Shown: positions 16,354 to 25,166, numbered from the stretch's first letter. The stretch: DNA of 64,000 nucleotides from Prevotellaceae bacterium KH2P17 (GCA_900199655.1 FZRE01000003.1:1-64000); one strand, 5' to 3'. Numbers and translations: made by a program. The notes: generated from the letters alone by a model not told the origin.

Positions 16354-19300
16354 CTAAAATCCTTCTAATTCGTAATATTCATCCTCAAGGTCGAAGGTCT
16401 GTTTCTTCTTCGGCTCTTGCTTTTTTGCAGCCGACTTGTCGGCCGGCTTGCTGCCGGGCTTGCCCTTGGTGTTTCTGACGGCGGTGGAATCTGACCTGTC
16501 ATAACCGAACCCGTCGTCGAAGTAGATGCCCGTATAGTCCTTTTGCCGCAACGGCCTTGCAGGCTTTGCGGGCTTGGGTTGTGCCGGTTTGGCAGTCGGA
16601 GTCTTGGCAGCCGGCTTGGCAGGTGGTGCGGGTGTGGCTGGCCGCTTGACGGGTCCTACGGTCTCCGGCTGCCTTCGGGGCGTGGTGACAGGTTTCAGGG
16701 CGGGCTTTTCTGCGGTCTTCTGCTCGGGTACCACGATGGTGGTGCCCTGTCCGGAAGTTTGCGGCAGGTTGTTTTCCGGCTCTATGATGGTGCCCGTGCG
16801 GGGCTTGGCAACCGGCTCCTCTTCGGGTATCACGTAGGTGCCTGTGTTGATGTCGGGCTGTTCGAGGCCGTTGTCGATAATGGTGCCGTCGTCTAATACG
16901 TTGTCTATCTCTTGCTGGGTAGGCTCCGGTTGCTGCCCGATAGTGATTTCGGCAGGTTCCGTAAGCAGTCTGTAGGTGCTCACCTTGAGCGGAGCAAAGT
17001 GCTTGGAATAGAATTTGTCGTAATCGTCGTAGCTGAACGGAGCGCCCAAGAGTTCGAGGTTGGGCTCGCTGATGATGATGGTGCGGCTGTTGCCCAACCG
17101 CTTCACAATGCCGGCTTGGCGGTGGAACTGGCGTGCGTACTGCAGGGCTTCGTCGTAACTGCGGAAGCCTGTTACCTGCATGCGGTGGAGGCCGTCGACA
17201 TCTTCGATGCTGATACCGAAGTTCCGCACGAGGAAGTTCGTGAAGTTGTATTTGGCCAATTCGAACAGTAACTGGTTCTCGTTGACGGAATCCGGCTTGT
17301 AAACAACCATGAAGACAAAGTTTGCCTGGCGGTCGTTGTTGAAGGTGCGTGCGGCTATGGAGTCGCTGTCGTTGAGCACTTCGCTCCGCCGGCTCCACAC
17401 GTCGCCTATGTCGAAGCGTCCTCCGCGCAGCCTTCGTCCTGCGTTCACACCGTTCACTATCATGCCCGCCATCTCGCTGAGTTCGCTCTGCGGATAGTCG
17501 CGCACAAGGGTCTGCATGTCTGCCAGACAGCCTGCGGCATCGCCGCCGTTGAGCTTGCTCAGTCCTCCGATGAAGATAAACTTGTCGCGGTTGGCACCAA
17601 GCGGGAAGCGGGAGGCCGAGAGGCGTGCGTTGGCAGCTACCTCGCCGTAGCGTCCGACCTTAAAGGCGTTGTAGGTGGAAGCATAGAGCGAGTCTTCCAA
17701 GTGTACGCCGAAGCGAGCGTTGTCGCGGTAGTGCGGGTCGGTGAGTATGCGGGTCCACTGGCTGTGGGGATAGGCGGCTGACAGCTTGTTCAGGTAGACG
17801 TTGGCTATGCTGGGCATGTTGAGCCGTGAATAAAGCAGGAAGAGGTGGTAATAGGCATCGTCCATGTGCTCGTAATCGGGATAATTGTCGACCAGTCTGC
17901 GCAAGTTCCGCTCGCTGAGTTTCAGGTTGTTGAGCTCGTCCTTGAAGATGACGCCGGAGTTATAAAGCCCGTCTTCGAGTATCAGGTTGCTGGCTGCAAG
18001 CTGCTCGGGAGTAAAAGGTATCTGTGCCAGATAGTATTCGCGCCGGTGCGGGTCGCTCTGAATACTGTCTGAATACTGCTGGAGAGAGTCGGCAGAAGCT
18101 GGCTGGATGTCGAGCGAATCGCCCTCGGCGCTGCCTTGGAATTCACCTTGACCCATGCCGGCAACCACAGTTTTGTTCACGCGCTGCCAGTTGTCTATGT
18201 TCTCGCGCTTACCCCAAAGCCGCTGGAAAGTGGCTTTGCCTTGGCTCACAGCTATCGGATTGTAGAAATACCACACGCCTCTCTCCTGCTGGGTGGGGGC
18301 AACTGGCGTCAGCGGACCGTCCATCTGGTCCATTCCTCCGCTCTCTTGCTGCATGCGTTGAGCTTCTTCGTCGGCCTGTGCGTTGCGTTCTTTCTTCTCT
18401 TTCTGCTTGAAGGCGTCTATTACCCGGTCGATGGCAGCGTTGCGATCGGTTTCGTTCATCTTTGCCAGAGCTTGGAGCGAGTCCTGTAACTGTACGGCCT
18501 CGGTGTAGGGAACCAGCTTTTCGAGGATGCGGGAGCGCTCGGACAGCTGCTTATAGTCGGGCCGATCCTGATCAAGCAGGCCAATAGCTTCCCCGTAACA
18601 TCTGTTGGCTTCGCTGAATTTCTCACGTTGCCAGTACAGGTCACCCAGCCGAAGCAGCAGCACACCTTTCTCTATTCCGCTGCGCGTAGCTTTCTCGTTG
18701 CCTTTTTCGTAGGCGTAGATAGCGTGGGTGGTATCGCGGTCGGCCAGGTAGATATTGCCGATGGCATAGTATATCTGGTCCTGATAGTCCTTGTTGTTAT
18801 CCGATGCCGCCATGCGTTGCAGCCGCCTGATCATCTGCTTGGACTGCCCTGCAGCCATCACTTCCGACATGGCGATGCGGGCGTTGAACTCCAACTCGTA
18901 GGGCGGATTCATCCGCACCACGCGCCTGAAGGCCCGGTAGGCTTCCTGTTTCCGACCCAAGGCAGCCTGCAACTGCCCCATGATATACCACTCACGGGCC
19001 TTCTGCTTGCGGCGCATTTCGTGCTTGATAACCTTTTGCAGGTAAGGAATGGCCTTTTCGTATTCGCCCGTATGGATATAATAATCGGTGTAGGTATAGT
19101 CCCATTCTTTAACGGCACGCCAGTGGATGGAGTCGCGCTGCATGTTGCGAATTACGTCTTCGGCATCGTACATCCATCCTTGCTCAATGTAGCTTTTGGC
19201 CAGCCAGGCCCTGGCCCGGCCGTAGATGGCGGGCTGCGTGGCATACAGGCGGCTCATATAAGAAAAGGTGGAGGCTGCTTCTTCGAACGAACCCATGTGG

Positions 19301-19740
19301 AACTGGGCACGTCCCATGAGGAGCCACGCCTTCCACAGGAAAGGATTGTATTCCCTGCGATTGAGCCACTCGATGTCTTTGGCAGTCTTGCGGCGCTGTT
19401 TGTCCCATACCGGGCGGCGCCTGATGCTGTGCTGATGGATGGCTTTCTCACTCTTCTCCACAGCCCGTTCAAAGTTGCCTTTGCCCAAGTCGCGGCTGTT
19501 CTTGTTGCCTACGGTGTAGAGGGGTAGCAGTTCCGTGTAGTTGTCACGGTTGCCGTTCTCCTTTTCCAGAGAACCGTCAATGTAGGCTTGTGAGCCGTTG
19601 AAGTAGGTGTTATAGCGTGCATGGAACGAATGCCACCATCTTGACGCAGAGGTGTTCTTCTGTGTCGAGCAGGCTGTCAGCAACGTCAGGCAGAGCGTAA
19701 GGACAACCGGAGCAATATGTGTGGCGTTATGCGGTTTCAC
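16354..19740 (-). CDS. porW: PorW/SprE-like TPR lipoprotein
   Basis: A 1128-residue protein with a lipoprotein signal (lipobox LTAC, Cys24) followed by the conserved start STQKNTSASRWWHSFHARYN. Many TPR-like helical pairs follow up to about residue 900. A low-complexity Pro/Lys/Ala-rich tail (about 950-1075) precedes a short conserved acidic-aromatic end (DLEDEYYELEGF). This matches PorW/SprE, an outer-membrane-associated lipoprotein needed for type IX secretion in studied species. The PorX-like gene directly downstream supports the call. The Pro-rich tail is unusually long and probably varies between strains. The symbol is by resemblance. Confidence 0.75.
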   Translation of the reverse strand: MKPHNATHIAPVVLTLCLTLLTACSTQKNTSASRWWHSFHARYNTYFNGSQAYIDGSLEKENGNRDNYTELLPLYTVGNKNSRDLGKGNFERAVEKSEKAIHQHSIRRRPVWDKQRRKTAKDIEWLNRREYNPFLWKAWLLMGRAQFHMGSFEEAASTFSYMSRLYATQPAIYGRARAWLAKSYIEQGWMYDAEDVIRNMQRDSIHWRAVKEWDYTYTDYYIHTGEYEKAIPYLQKVIKHEMRRKQKAREWYIMGQLQAALGRKQEAYRAFRRVVRMNPPYELEFNARIAMSEVMAAGQSKQMIRRLQRMAASDNNKDYQDQIYYAIGNIYLADRDTTHAIYAYEKGNEKATRSGIEKGVLLLRLGDLYWQREKFSEANRCYGEAIGLLDQDRPDYKQLSERSRILEKLVPYTEAVQLQDSLQALAKMNETDRNAAIDRVIDAFKQKEKKERNAQADEEAQRMQQESGGMDQMDGPLTPVAPTQQERGVWYFYNPIAVSQGKATFQRLWGKRENIDNWQRVNKTVVAGMGQGEFQGSAEGDSLDIQPASADSLQQYSDSIQSDPHRREYYLAQIPFTPEQLAASNLILEDGLYNSGVIFKDELNNLKLSERNLRRLVDNYPDYEHMDDAYYHLFLLYSRLNMPSIANVYLNKLSAAYPHSQWTRILTDPHYRDNARFGVHLEDSLYASTYNAFKVGRYGEVAANARLSASRFPLGANRDKFIFIGGLSKLNGGDAAGCLADMQTLVRDYPQSELSEMAGMIVNGVNAGRRLRGGRFDIGDVWSRRSEVLNDSDSIAARTFNNDRQANFVFMVVYKPDSVNENQLLFELAKYNFTNFLVRNFGISIEDVDGLHRMQVTGFRSYDEALQYARQFHRQAGIVKRLGNSRTIIISEPNLELLGAPFSYDDYDKFYSKHFAPLKVSTYRLLTEPAEITIGQQPEPTQQEIDNVLDDGTIIDNGLEQPDINTGTYVIPEEEPVAKPRTGTIIEPENNLPQTSGQGTTIVVPEQKTAEKPALKPVTTPRRQPETVGPVKRPATPAPPAKPAAKTPTAKPAQPKPAKPARPLRQKDYTGIYFDDGFGYDRSDSTAVRNTKGKPGSKPADKSAAKKQEPKKKQTFDLEDEYYELEGF

Positions 19741-20554
19741 GGTTGCCGTTTGTTTTCTGACTGATGGCCTTGATGCAGCGCATGAGCAGATAGAGAATGA
19801 TGCTTACAAAGATGATGGAAGCGCCCGAAGGCACGTTGAGCCAATAGGAAATAGCCAATCCGCAGAGGCAGTCTACCCAGCCTATGAGGATGCTGTAGAC
19901 TATCATTTGCCTGAAATCGGAAGTGAGTAGGTTGGCTGCCATCTGTGGGATGGTGAGCAGACTGATGGCCAGCACGATGCCCACCATGCGCAAGGTAGAG
20001 ACTATGGTCATGGCAATGAGTGCCATCATCATGTACTCTATGAAGGTAACGGGCAGCTGTTGGGAGCGTGCGAACACGGTGTCAAAGGCCACGTAGAGTA
20101 TCTGCCGGTAGAACAAAGTGAACAGAATAACCACCGTGAGGGTGAGAATTCCGAGCAACCAGAGGTCGGCCGGCTCGATGGTCAGGATGCTGCCAAAGAG
20201 AAAGGAGGGAAGATCGGGCATGAAACCCGGCGTGAGGAAGCAGCAGATAATGCCCACGCTCATGCCTAAAGTCCAAAAAACAGCGATGGCCGAATCCTCT
20301 CTTACGTCGCCACGCCGCGACAGCCACTGCACGCCAAAGGCGCTGAGTACGGCGAAAATCATGGCCGACAGCACCGGATTGATGCCTGCGAACACGCCTA
20401 TTCCTATGCCCCCAAAGGACGCATGGGTAATACCGCCGCTGATGAAAACCAGCCGCCGCGTCACGATGTAGGTTCCGATAAACCCGCACAGGATGCTTGC
20501 CAGCAGGGCGCCGAGCAGCGCATGGCGGAAGAAAGCGTATTCGAGTATCTCCAT
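19727..20554 (-). CDS. Metal ABC transporter permease (ZnuB/MntB family)
   Basis: A 275-residue integral membrane protein with about eight hydrophobic helices. It is of the ABC-3 type that imports zinc or manganese across the inner membrane. Family segments are RRLVFISGGITHASFGGIGIG near residue 33 and the coupling region MMMALIAMTIVSTLRMVGIVL. No ATPase or solute-binding protein is next to it, so its partners must be elsewhere. It abuts the upstream gene (TAAATG) and overlaps the start of the porW-like gene by 14 bases, which points to translational coupling. Confidence 0.9.
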   Translation of the reverse strand: MEILEYAFFRHALLGALLASILCGFIGTYIVTRRLVFISGGITHASFGGIGIGVFAGINPVLSAMIFAVLSAFGVQWLSRRGDVREDSAIAVFWTLGMSVGIICCFLTPGFMPDLPSFLFGSILTIEPADLWLLGILTLTVVILFTLFYRQILYVAFDTVFARSQQLPVTFIEYMMMALIAMTIVSTLRMVGIVLAISLLTIPQMAANLLTSDFRQMIVYSILIGWVDCLCGLAISYWLNVPSGASIIFVSIILYLLMRCIKAISQKTNGNRETA

Positions 20555-20968
20555 TTAGTCGTCTTGTATCATCATGATAACCTCGTCCTTGAGCTGATTG
20601 GGCAGGTTGATACCTCGCAGGATGAGGCTGCGGTTCCAGCCCTTCACCTCTTCAGGCCGCATGGTATGCAGCACGTAGGCAAACTGCTCTGCCTCCTCGT
20701 CGGTGTAATCGTCGGCCTCCCTGCCTTTGAAGGCATCCAGTTCCTCGTCGTCGTAATATTCTATGTCTTTGGTGGCTGCCTCCATCATGCACTCTTGTTC
20801 GCACTTCGGGTCCACTCCGTCGCACGTTGCGCAGGTGGGGATGATGCGGATAACGTCGTCGTCCTCATTGTCCCCATCGCCCTCTTGGGAGTTTCGGTTG
20901 TGTCGGGCCAACCAGACAAAAGCGACCACGACGAGCAGAAAGAGCAGCAGATAAAACAGATAAATCAT
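20555..20968 (-). CDS. Small membrane-anchored acidic protein, unknown function
   Basis: A 137-residue protein with one N-terminal transmembrane helix (residues 2-20). An acidic linker follows, then a cysteine cluster (CATCDGVDPKCEQEC, four Cys) and an acidic helical domain ending in IMMIQDD. The four Cys could bind metal, but nothing proves this. It overlaps aroA by the ATGA junction and abuts the permease gene, so it is within the operon. I do not recognise a characterised homologue. Confidence 0.75.
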   Translation of the reverse strand: MIYLFYLLLFLLVVVAFVWLARHNRNSQEGDGDNEDDDVIRIIPTCATCDGVDPKCEQECMMEAATKDIEYYDDEELDAFKGREADDYTDEEAEQFAYVLHTMRPEEVKGWNRSLILRGINLPNQLKDEVIMMIQDD

Positions 20969-22215
20969 AGACTTTCGGTAATTGTGAAGCCGGCTTGGCG
21001 CAAGTCGTCCCAGTAACGGGGATAAGACTTTGTCACGACTTCGGGGTTACGGATGCTTAATCCGTGAAACTTGAGGGCTGCGGGGGCAAAGGCAAGCGCC
21101 ATGCGATGGTCCTCGTAGGTGTCTATAGGCTCCAAGGTGGGCTCGCATCGAGCTCCGTCCCAGAGCAGTTCGGTGTCGTTGCGCTCGTAGATAAGGTAGC
21201 CTAACTTGCGCAGTTCGTTCTTCAGAGCCTGAATGCGGTCGGTCTCCTTGATGCGCAGACTGCCCAACCCGGTAAAGTGGAAAGGCTTGTCCATCAGGGC
21301 ACACGTTACGACAAACGTCTGTGCCAGGTCGGGAGAGTTCACGAAGTCGTAGTCCAACCGCGTCAGCATGCTCTCATGTCGGGTTAGCGTAACGGTGGTC
21401 GGCGTGCCTTGTGCCTTGTTTTCAAAGGCTGTACGGATGCCGAGAAGACTGAAGATGTACTTCACCACCGAGTCACCTTGTTTGGAGCCGTCCATCAGAC
21501 CGGTGAACCTGACTTCCGAATCCATGCCGTTACAGAGTGCCAACATCTCGTACCAGTAGGACGAGGCGCTCCAGTCGTTCTCAATGAGGTATTCCTGTTG
21601 CCGATATGGTCCGGGCTTTACGGTAATGGTATCCACGTCGGTCCAGTCGGCATTGGCTCCGAACTCCCTCATAATCCACAGCGTAAGGTCAATGTAGGGG
21701 CGCGAGATGATGTCGTCGGTGAGCTGCAGTTCCAGTCCGTTCTCGAGCTTGGGGCCTATCATGAGCAGTGCCGAGATGTACTGCGAGCTGATGTTTCCGG
21801 GTATTGCTATCTTGCCCCCTTGCAGCGGTTTGCCCTTGATGAGGAGCGGCGGATAGCCTTCTTCGTCCACGTAGGCAATGTCGGCATCCAGATATCTCAG
21901 TGCATCGACGAGGGCGCCGATGGGCCGCCGCTTCATGCGGTCGGTGCCCGTGATGACATGCTCACCCTCCGTTACGCTCAGATAGGCCGTGAGGAAGCGC
22001 ATGGCAGTGCCCGCTGCCTTGATGTCTATTTCGTAAGGCATCTTGCTAAGCGCCTGGATGATGACTCCCGTATCGTCGCAGTCGGACAGGTTGTGGGGCA
22101 GAATGTCGCCTCCGGAGAGGGCATGGATGATGAGTGCCCGGTTGCTTACGCTCTTTGAGGCGGGCAGCTCAATGGTGGTGTCTATATGACTGGGTGGTGT
22201 TATCTTGTAGGTCAT
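20965..22215 (-). CDS. aroA: 3-phosphoshikimate 1-carboxyvinyltransferase (EPSP synthase)
   Basis: AroA joins phosphoenolpyruvate to shikimate-3-phosphate in aromatic amino acid synthesis. The 416-residue protein has the substrate segment LPASKSVSNRALII, AAGTAMRFLTAYLS, DRMKRRPIGALVDALR, ISSQYISALLMIGP and LRIKETDRIQALKNEL. It is a compact version with the usual catalytic Lys and Asp/Glu regions present. It lies 11 bases after the metalloprotease gene and overlaps the next gene by 4 bases. Confidence 0.95.
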   Translation of the reverse strand: MTYKITPPSHIDTTIELPASKSVSNRALIIHALSGGDILPHNLSDCDDTGVIIQALSKMPYEIDIKAAGTAMRFLTAYLSVTEGEHVITGTDRMKRRPIGALVDALRYLDADIAYVDEEGYPPLLIKGKPLQGGKIAIPGNISSQYISALLMIGPKLENGLELQLTDDIISRPYIDLTLWIMREFGANADWTDVDTITVKPGPYRQQEYLIENDWSASSYWYEMLALCNGMDSEVRFTGLMDGSKQGDSVVKYIFSLLGIRTAFENKAQGTPTTVTLTRHESMLTRLDYDFVNSPDLAQTFVVTCALMDKPFHFTGLGSLRIKETDRIQALKNELRKLGYLIYERNDTELLWDGARCEPTLEPIDTYEDHRMALAFAPAALKFHGLSIRNPEVVTKSYPRYWDDLRQAGFTITESL

Positions 22216-22226
22216 GGTGGGTTGCT

Positions 22227-23417
22227 TTATTTTACAATACGTATGGGCAGGTCTATAATGCCCTTAACCACGGCCCGCGTTTTGACGGCAGCATCCTTCT
22301 TCGGCCCCGGGATGAGCGGCGAGTAGTAGAGCACGTGGCGCACTCTGTCGCGCTGCTCCTTGGTGAACCGGAAGCCGTACGTATAGGCATAATCCATGAT
22401 GTTGGCGGCAAAGAAGTCGTCGCCTGCGCAGTTCGAGCGTGCCATCAGCATCCTTGAGCTTACGGTTTCGTTCTCAGAAAGCGAGTTGAGATAGTCCTCT
22501 ATTTGCTCGTTGTAAACTATCCGGTTGTACGAAGGCGTGTCATTGCAGAAGTCGGTGTCGCCGCAAGAGTCCACGGCCTCTGCCGACGAGTCGCTCAACC
22601 GTTCCGTGAACGTGTGGTGCAGGCCCAGATAGTGGCCCAGCTCGTGGGCAACGGTCACGTTCACATCCCTTGAAACCTGGCCGAGTGTGGTCTCTTCTAT
22701 CTCGTGGCTGCCGTTTGTGTAGCGGTCGCTCTGGTACAGCTGTCCCCTTTCATCTTTCCATGCGTAGAGGCTGTTGATGGAAGAGCAGTAGGCAAAGCCC
22801 AGGTTCGATTTCTCTATACCGGCCTGGCGGGCTTCCAGTTCATTGAGTCCTTCGAGCCTGTGGTCGCCCTTTACGGTGTAGGGCATGTGGCTGATGCCCA
22901 GCGTTACGCTGCCCGAGGCATCATCGTTCGCGAAGTTGTACAGCATGACGTTGATGTATTCGTTCGGCTTCCAGATGTATTTGGCGTATTCCCTCTTGGT
23001 CATCAGGTCGGCAGGGTCAATGGGGTAAGTGCCTGTCCACTTGATGTATTCCACGCCGGGTATGTCGAGCTTGCGCCCATTCTCGTCCCGTTCGGCCAGT
23101 ACGAACTCCACTCCTAAGTTCTCGCTTCCGCCATCCGCCATGCCGTAAACGCCGCCGGAGTAGAGTTGGTTCACGTATTTAAGGATGTCGTGAATACGAC
23201 TGGCCGGCGTGTATTGCTCCGGATTGCCTTTATCCTGATACAGAACATGGAAGATAACGGGAAGTTTGTAGATGTAGTTATCGGTGATGGTGGCGTCGTC
23301 CTCGTCCTGGTCGGCCGTCACTTCTGGCTTGCTGCCGTCTTCTTCGGCGCTTTCGCTGCTGGAGCAGGAAGCGATGATAACCGACAGGAGTATCACTAAA
23401 AAGAGGTTCTTCTTCAT
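22227..23417 (-). CDS. Zinc metalloproteinase lipoprotein (M43 pappalysin-like)
   Basis: A 396-residue secreted lipoprotein (MKKNLFLVILLSVIIASCSS, lipidated Cys). The metzincin zinc site is HELGHYLGLHH with ligands His258, His262 and His268 and catalytic Glu259. The downstream segment NIMDYAYTYGFRFTKEQRDR carries the Met-turn of M43 (pappalysin) enzymes. An acidic linker follows the lipid anchor. The substrate is unknown. The ATG at 23417 fits the signal peptide; the upstream in-frame ATG lies in the promoter. It heads the operon that includes the porW-like and porX-like genes. Confidence 0.88.
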   Translation of the reverse strand: MKKNLFLVILLSVIIASCSSSESAEEDGSKPEVTADQDEDDATITDNYIYKLPVIFHVLYQDKGNPEQYTPASRIHDILKYVNQLYSGGVYGMADGGSENLGVEFVLAERDENGRKLDIPGVEYIKWTGTYPIDPADLMTKREYAKYIWKPNEYINVMLYNFANDDASGSVTLGISHMPYTVKGDHRLEGLNELEARQAGIEKSNLGFAYCSSINSLYAWKDERGQLYQSDRYTNGSHEIEETTLGQVSRDVNVTVAHELGHYLGLHHTFTERLSDSSAEAVDSCGDTDFCNDTPSYNRIVYNEQIEDYLNSLSENETVSSRMLMARSNCAGDDFFAANIMDYAYTYGFRFTKEQRDRVRHVLYYSPLIPGPKKDAAVKTRAVVKGIIDLPIRIVK

Positions 23418-23436
23418 TCCTTGTTGTTTGAAAGTA

Positions 23437-23467
23437 CAAAAATACAAAATATAATGTATCTACCCAA
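23437..23467 (-). promoter_or_regulatory. Promoter of the metalloprotease-to-tsaE operon
   Basis: On the minus strand, TTG (23467-23465) and TATTTTTG (23444-23437) are 20 bases apart, 20 bases before the ATG. No other strong promoter is seen down to tsaE. Confidence 0.7.
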
Positions 23468-23527
23468 GTTCTTTTTCATGTAATATGATTAAATAAAACT
23501 TTTTAAATGAAAAAGTGATGCGGATAT

Positions 23528-23558
23528 TTGCAGATGTCATTTTTAATATTTACCTTTG
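23528..23558 (+). promoter_or_regulatory. tRNA-Pro promoter
   Basis: TTG at 23528-23530 and TACCTTTG at 23551-23558 are 20 bases apart. The mature tRNA begins at 23569. Confidence 0.75.
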
Positions 23559-23568
23559 CACTTGAATT

Positions 23569-23641
23569 CGGGATTTGGCGCAGTAGGTAGCGCACACGTC
23601 TGGGGGGCGCGAGGTCGCTGGTTCGAGTCCAGTAATCCCGA
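23569..23641 (+). tRNA. tRNA-Pro (anticodon GGG)
   Basis: A 73-base cloverleaf. Acceptor arms are CGGGATT and AATCCCG with discriminator A. The D arm is GCGC-AGTAGGTA-GCGC, the anticodon loop is CTGGGGG (anticodon GGG) and the T arm is GCTGG-TTCGAGT-CCAGT. The anticodon stem CACGT/GCGCG contains an A-C mismatch at the second pair and a T-G closing pair, which is unusual. CCA is not encoded. GGG reads CCC and CCU proline codons. Confidence 0.93.
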
Positions 23642-23671
23642 CATTCTTATTAGAAGGGAGTATAACCCCTG

Positions 23672-23704
23672 AAAGCCCGAGGTCTTTTGGCCTCGGGCTT
23701 TTTC
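23672..23704 (+). terminator. Terminator after tRNA-Pro
   Basis: AAAGCCCGAGG (23672-23682) pairs with CCTCGGGCTTT (23691-23701), followed by T residues. It is also usable by the convergent lipoprotein gene. Confidence 0.85.
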
Positions 23705-23842
23705 TTTGCTTTTTGTCCGGTTCCTTCACGCTGTCTTGTGGCTGCCTTCGCTCCTTTGTTTCTTGACGACAGAGCGTATTGTAAGGTACCGATGGGGCAA
23801 GAAACCAATAAAGGTACTGCCGTTGTTAAATGAGGAAAGCAA

Positions 23843-24415
23843 TTACAAATACACGGTTTTGCCACCAATATTTACAGGAACTCTGTCAGCGGGCATTCCC
23901 ATCTCGTGGCATTTCCCAATTAGTTTACCATTCAGAAAAGTAAGATGTATCAGTGGAGGCTCATATATTACTTCCGGATTTCTGTAATTTTGCAGTCCAT
24001 ACTTCTTGTATATTTTCGGAAAATACTTCTTAACCACATTGCTGTAACGCGTGCTATCCAAGGTAAAAAACGGCTTTTCAAATCCTCTGTCGGTCTCTTG
24101 TCCCGCTAACATAACAAACAAGATGTCCTTGCCACCGACCTTACTTTTAAAGTGATAAGGGCAATGATACCAGATGTCATAGTCTATTTCCGTGCTAACC
24201 GTGAACCTTCTTATCGAGTCGTTGATGTTCTGGCAGTACACTCTTATCGCATAATCCTGCCCTTGGTGAATGGAATTAAGCGAATCTACACAAAATTTCA
24301 GTTCTTCTTTTAAATCCGTGTTGGCTATCTCCATATACAAATCATCATCTTTGTTATTGCATGAGAAACACAAAAATGATGCAGATAAAGTAAGTATTAA
24401 AGTCTTAAGTGTCAT
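23843..24415 (-). CDS. Hypothetical lipoprotein
   Basis: A 190-residue protein with a lipoprotein signal (lipobox FSC, Cys19) followed by the Asp-rich NNKDDD that often marks exported lipoproteins in this phylum. The remainder is soluble, with several aromatic and Cys residues. I do not recognise the family. Its codons are visibly AT-richer than those of its neighbours, and it lies between a tRNA gene and an unrelated operon, so recent acquisition is possible. It has its own -7 box. Confidence 0.75.
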   Translation of the reverse strand: MTLKTLILTLSASFLCFSCNNKDDDLYMEIANTDLKEELKFCVDSLNSIHQGQDYAIRVYCQNINDSIRRFTVSTEIDYDIWYHCPYHFKSKVGGKDILFVMLAGQETDRGFEKPFFTLDSTRYSNVVKKYFPKIYKKYGLQNYRNPEVIYEPPLIHLTFLNGKLIGKCHEMGMPADRVPVNIGGKTVYL

Positions 24416-24475
24416 GGCCTGTCTATAGATTTAAAATAAAACCAAGAGTCTGCCATTCTTTAAATGGCAATGTTG

Positions 24476-24507
24476 CAAAGGTAAGCAATTAAAATATAAA
24501 ATACCAA
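24476..24507 (-). promoter_or_regulatory. Promoter of the 23843-24415 lipoprotein gene
   Basis: On the minus strand, TTG (24507-24505) and TACCTTTG (24483-24476) are 21 bases apart, about 60 bases before the ATG. Confidence 0.65.
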
Positions 24508-24659
24508 AATAATATAGGAAATGTTTGACAATGATTGCATTCCCGTCCCCCTCCGGCAGCAGTTTTTAGCCTCTCTGCATGCTCCGAGGCGAAAAAATGT
24601 GGTGAAAACATGGCGAAATCACCAAAAAGTGCTATCTTAGCAGAAAAATAACAACAGGC

Positions 24660-25163
24660 ATGAAGAAATTGTTTTTATACGCATTGGCGGCTTTGCTGCT
24701 TGCTGCCTGTGCCACCTCGCGGCTCACTCCGCAGGAGCGGGCGGCCAAAGCGGCCGAGCAAGCCGACAGAGTGGCCGAAGCTATAGCCAACCGCCACTTT
24801 ACGATAGCGATGGATTACGTGATGCCGCAGCGCGGAGCATCGCGCCGGATAAGCTACGGCTACGAACTTACGGTGCACGGCGACAGTGTTGACTCCTACC
24901 TGCCGTACTTCGGCCGCGCCTATCGCGTGCCCTACGGCGGCGGCAAGGCGCTTAACTTCAAGGCAGTGGCCAACAGCTACCGCAGCACTCGCGTGAAGCG
25001 CGACCTCACGCGCATTGAAATTACGATACGCAACGAGGAGGACGACTACCTTTATATGATTGATGTGTTCGACAACGGCAAGGCTACACTCGAGGTGCAG
25101 GCACGCGAAAGGGAGCGGATAGGCTTCTCGGGAGAGATGGTTTTCAACAAGGAGAGGAAGTAG
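24660..25163 (+). CDS. DUF4251 family lipoprotein
   Basis: A 167-residue protein with signal peptide and lipobox (LLLAACATS, Cys17). A helical linker rich in Ala and Glu leads to a beta domain carrying the DUF4251 pattern: MPQRGASRRISYGYEL, VDSYLPYFGRAYRVPYGGG and YLYMIDVFDNGKATLEV. The family is frequent in Bacteroidota, usually as an exported single-domain protein, and its function is not known. It is first of a three-gene unit, 3 bases before the TonB-C gene. Confidence 0.85.
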   Translation: MKKLFLYALAALLLAACATSRLTPQERAAKAAEQADRVAEAIANRHFTIAMDYVMPQRGASRRISYGYELTVHGDSVDSYLPYFGRAYRVPYGGGKALNFKAVANSYRSTRVKRDLTRIEITIRNEEDDYLYMIDVFDNGKATLEVQARERERIGFSGEMVFNKERK

Positions 25164-25166
25164 AAG

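Noticed and set aside
14797-19740. Claim of a complete type IX secretion system
   Set aside because: Only PorX- and PorW-like genes are visible. The core PorK-N and Sov/SprA genes are not in this window, so the system cannot be asserted.
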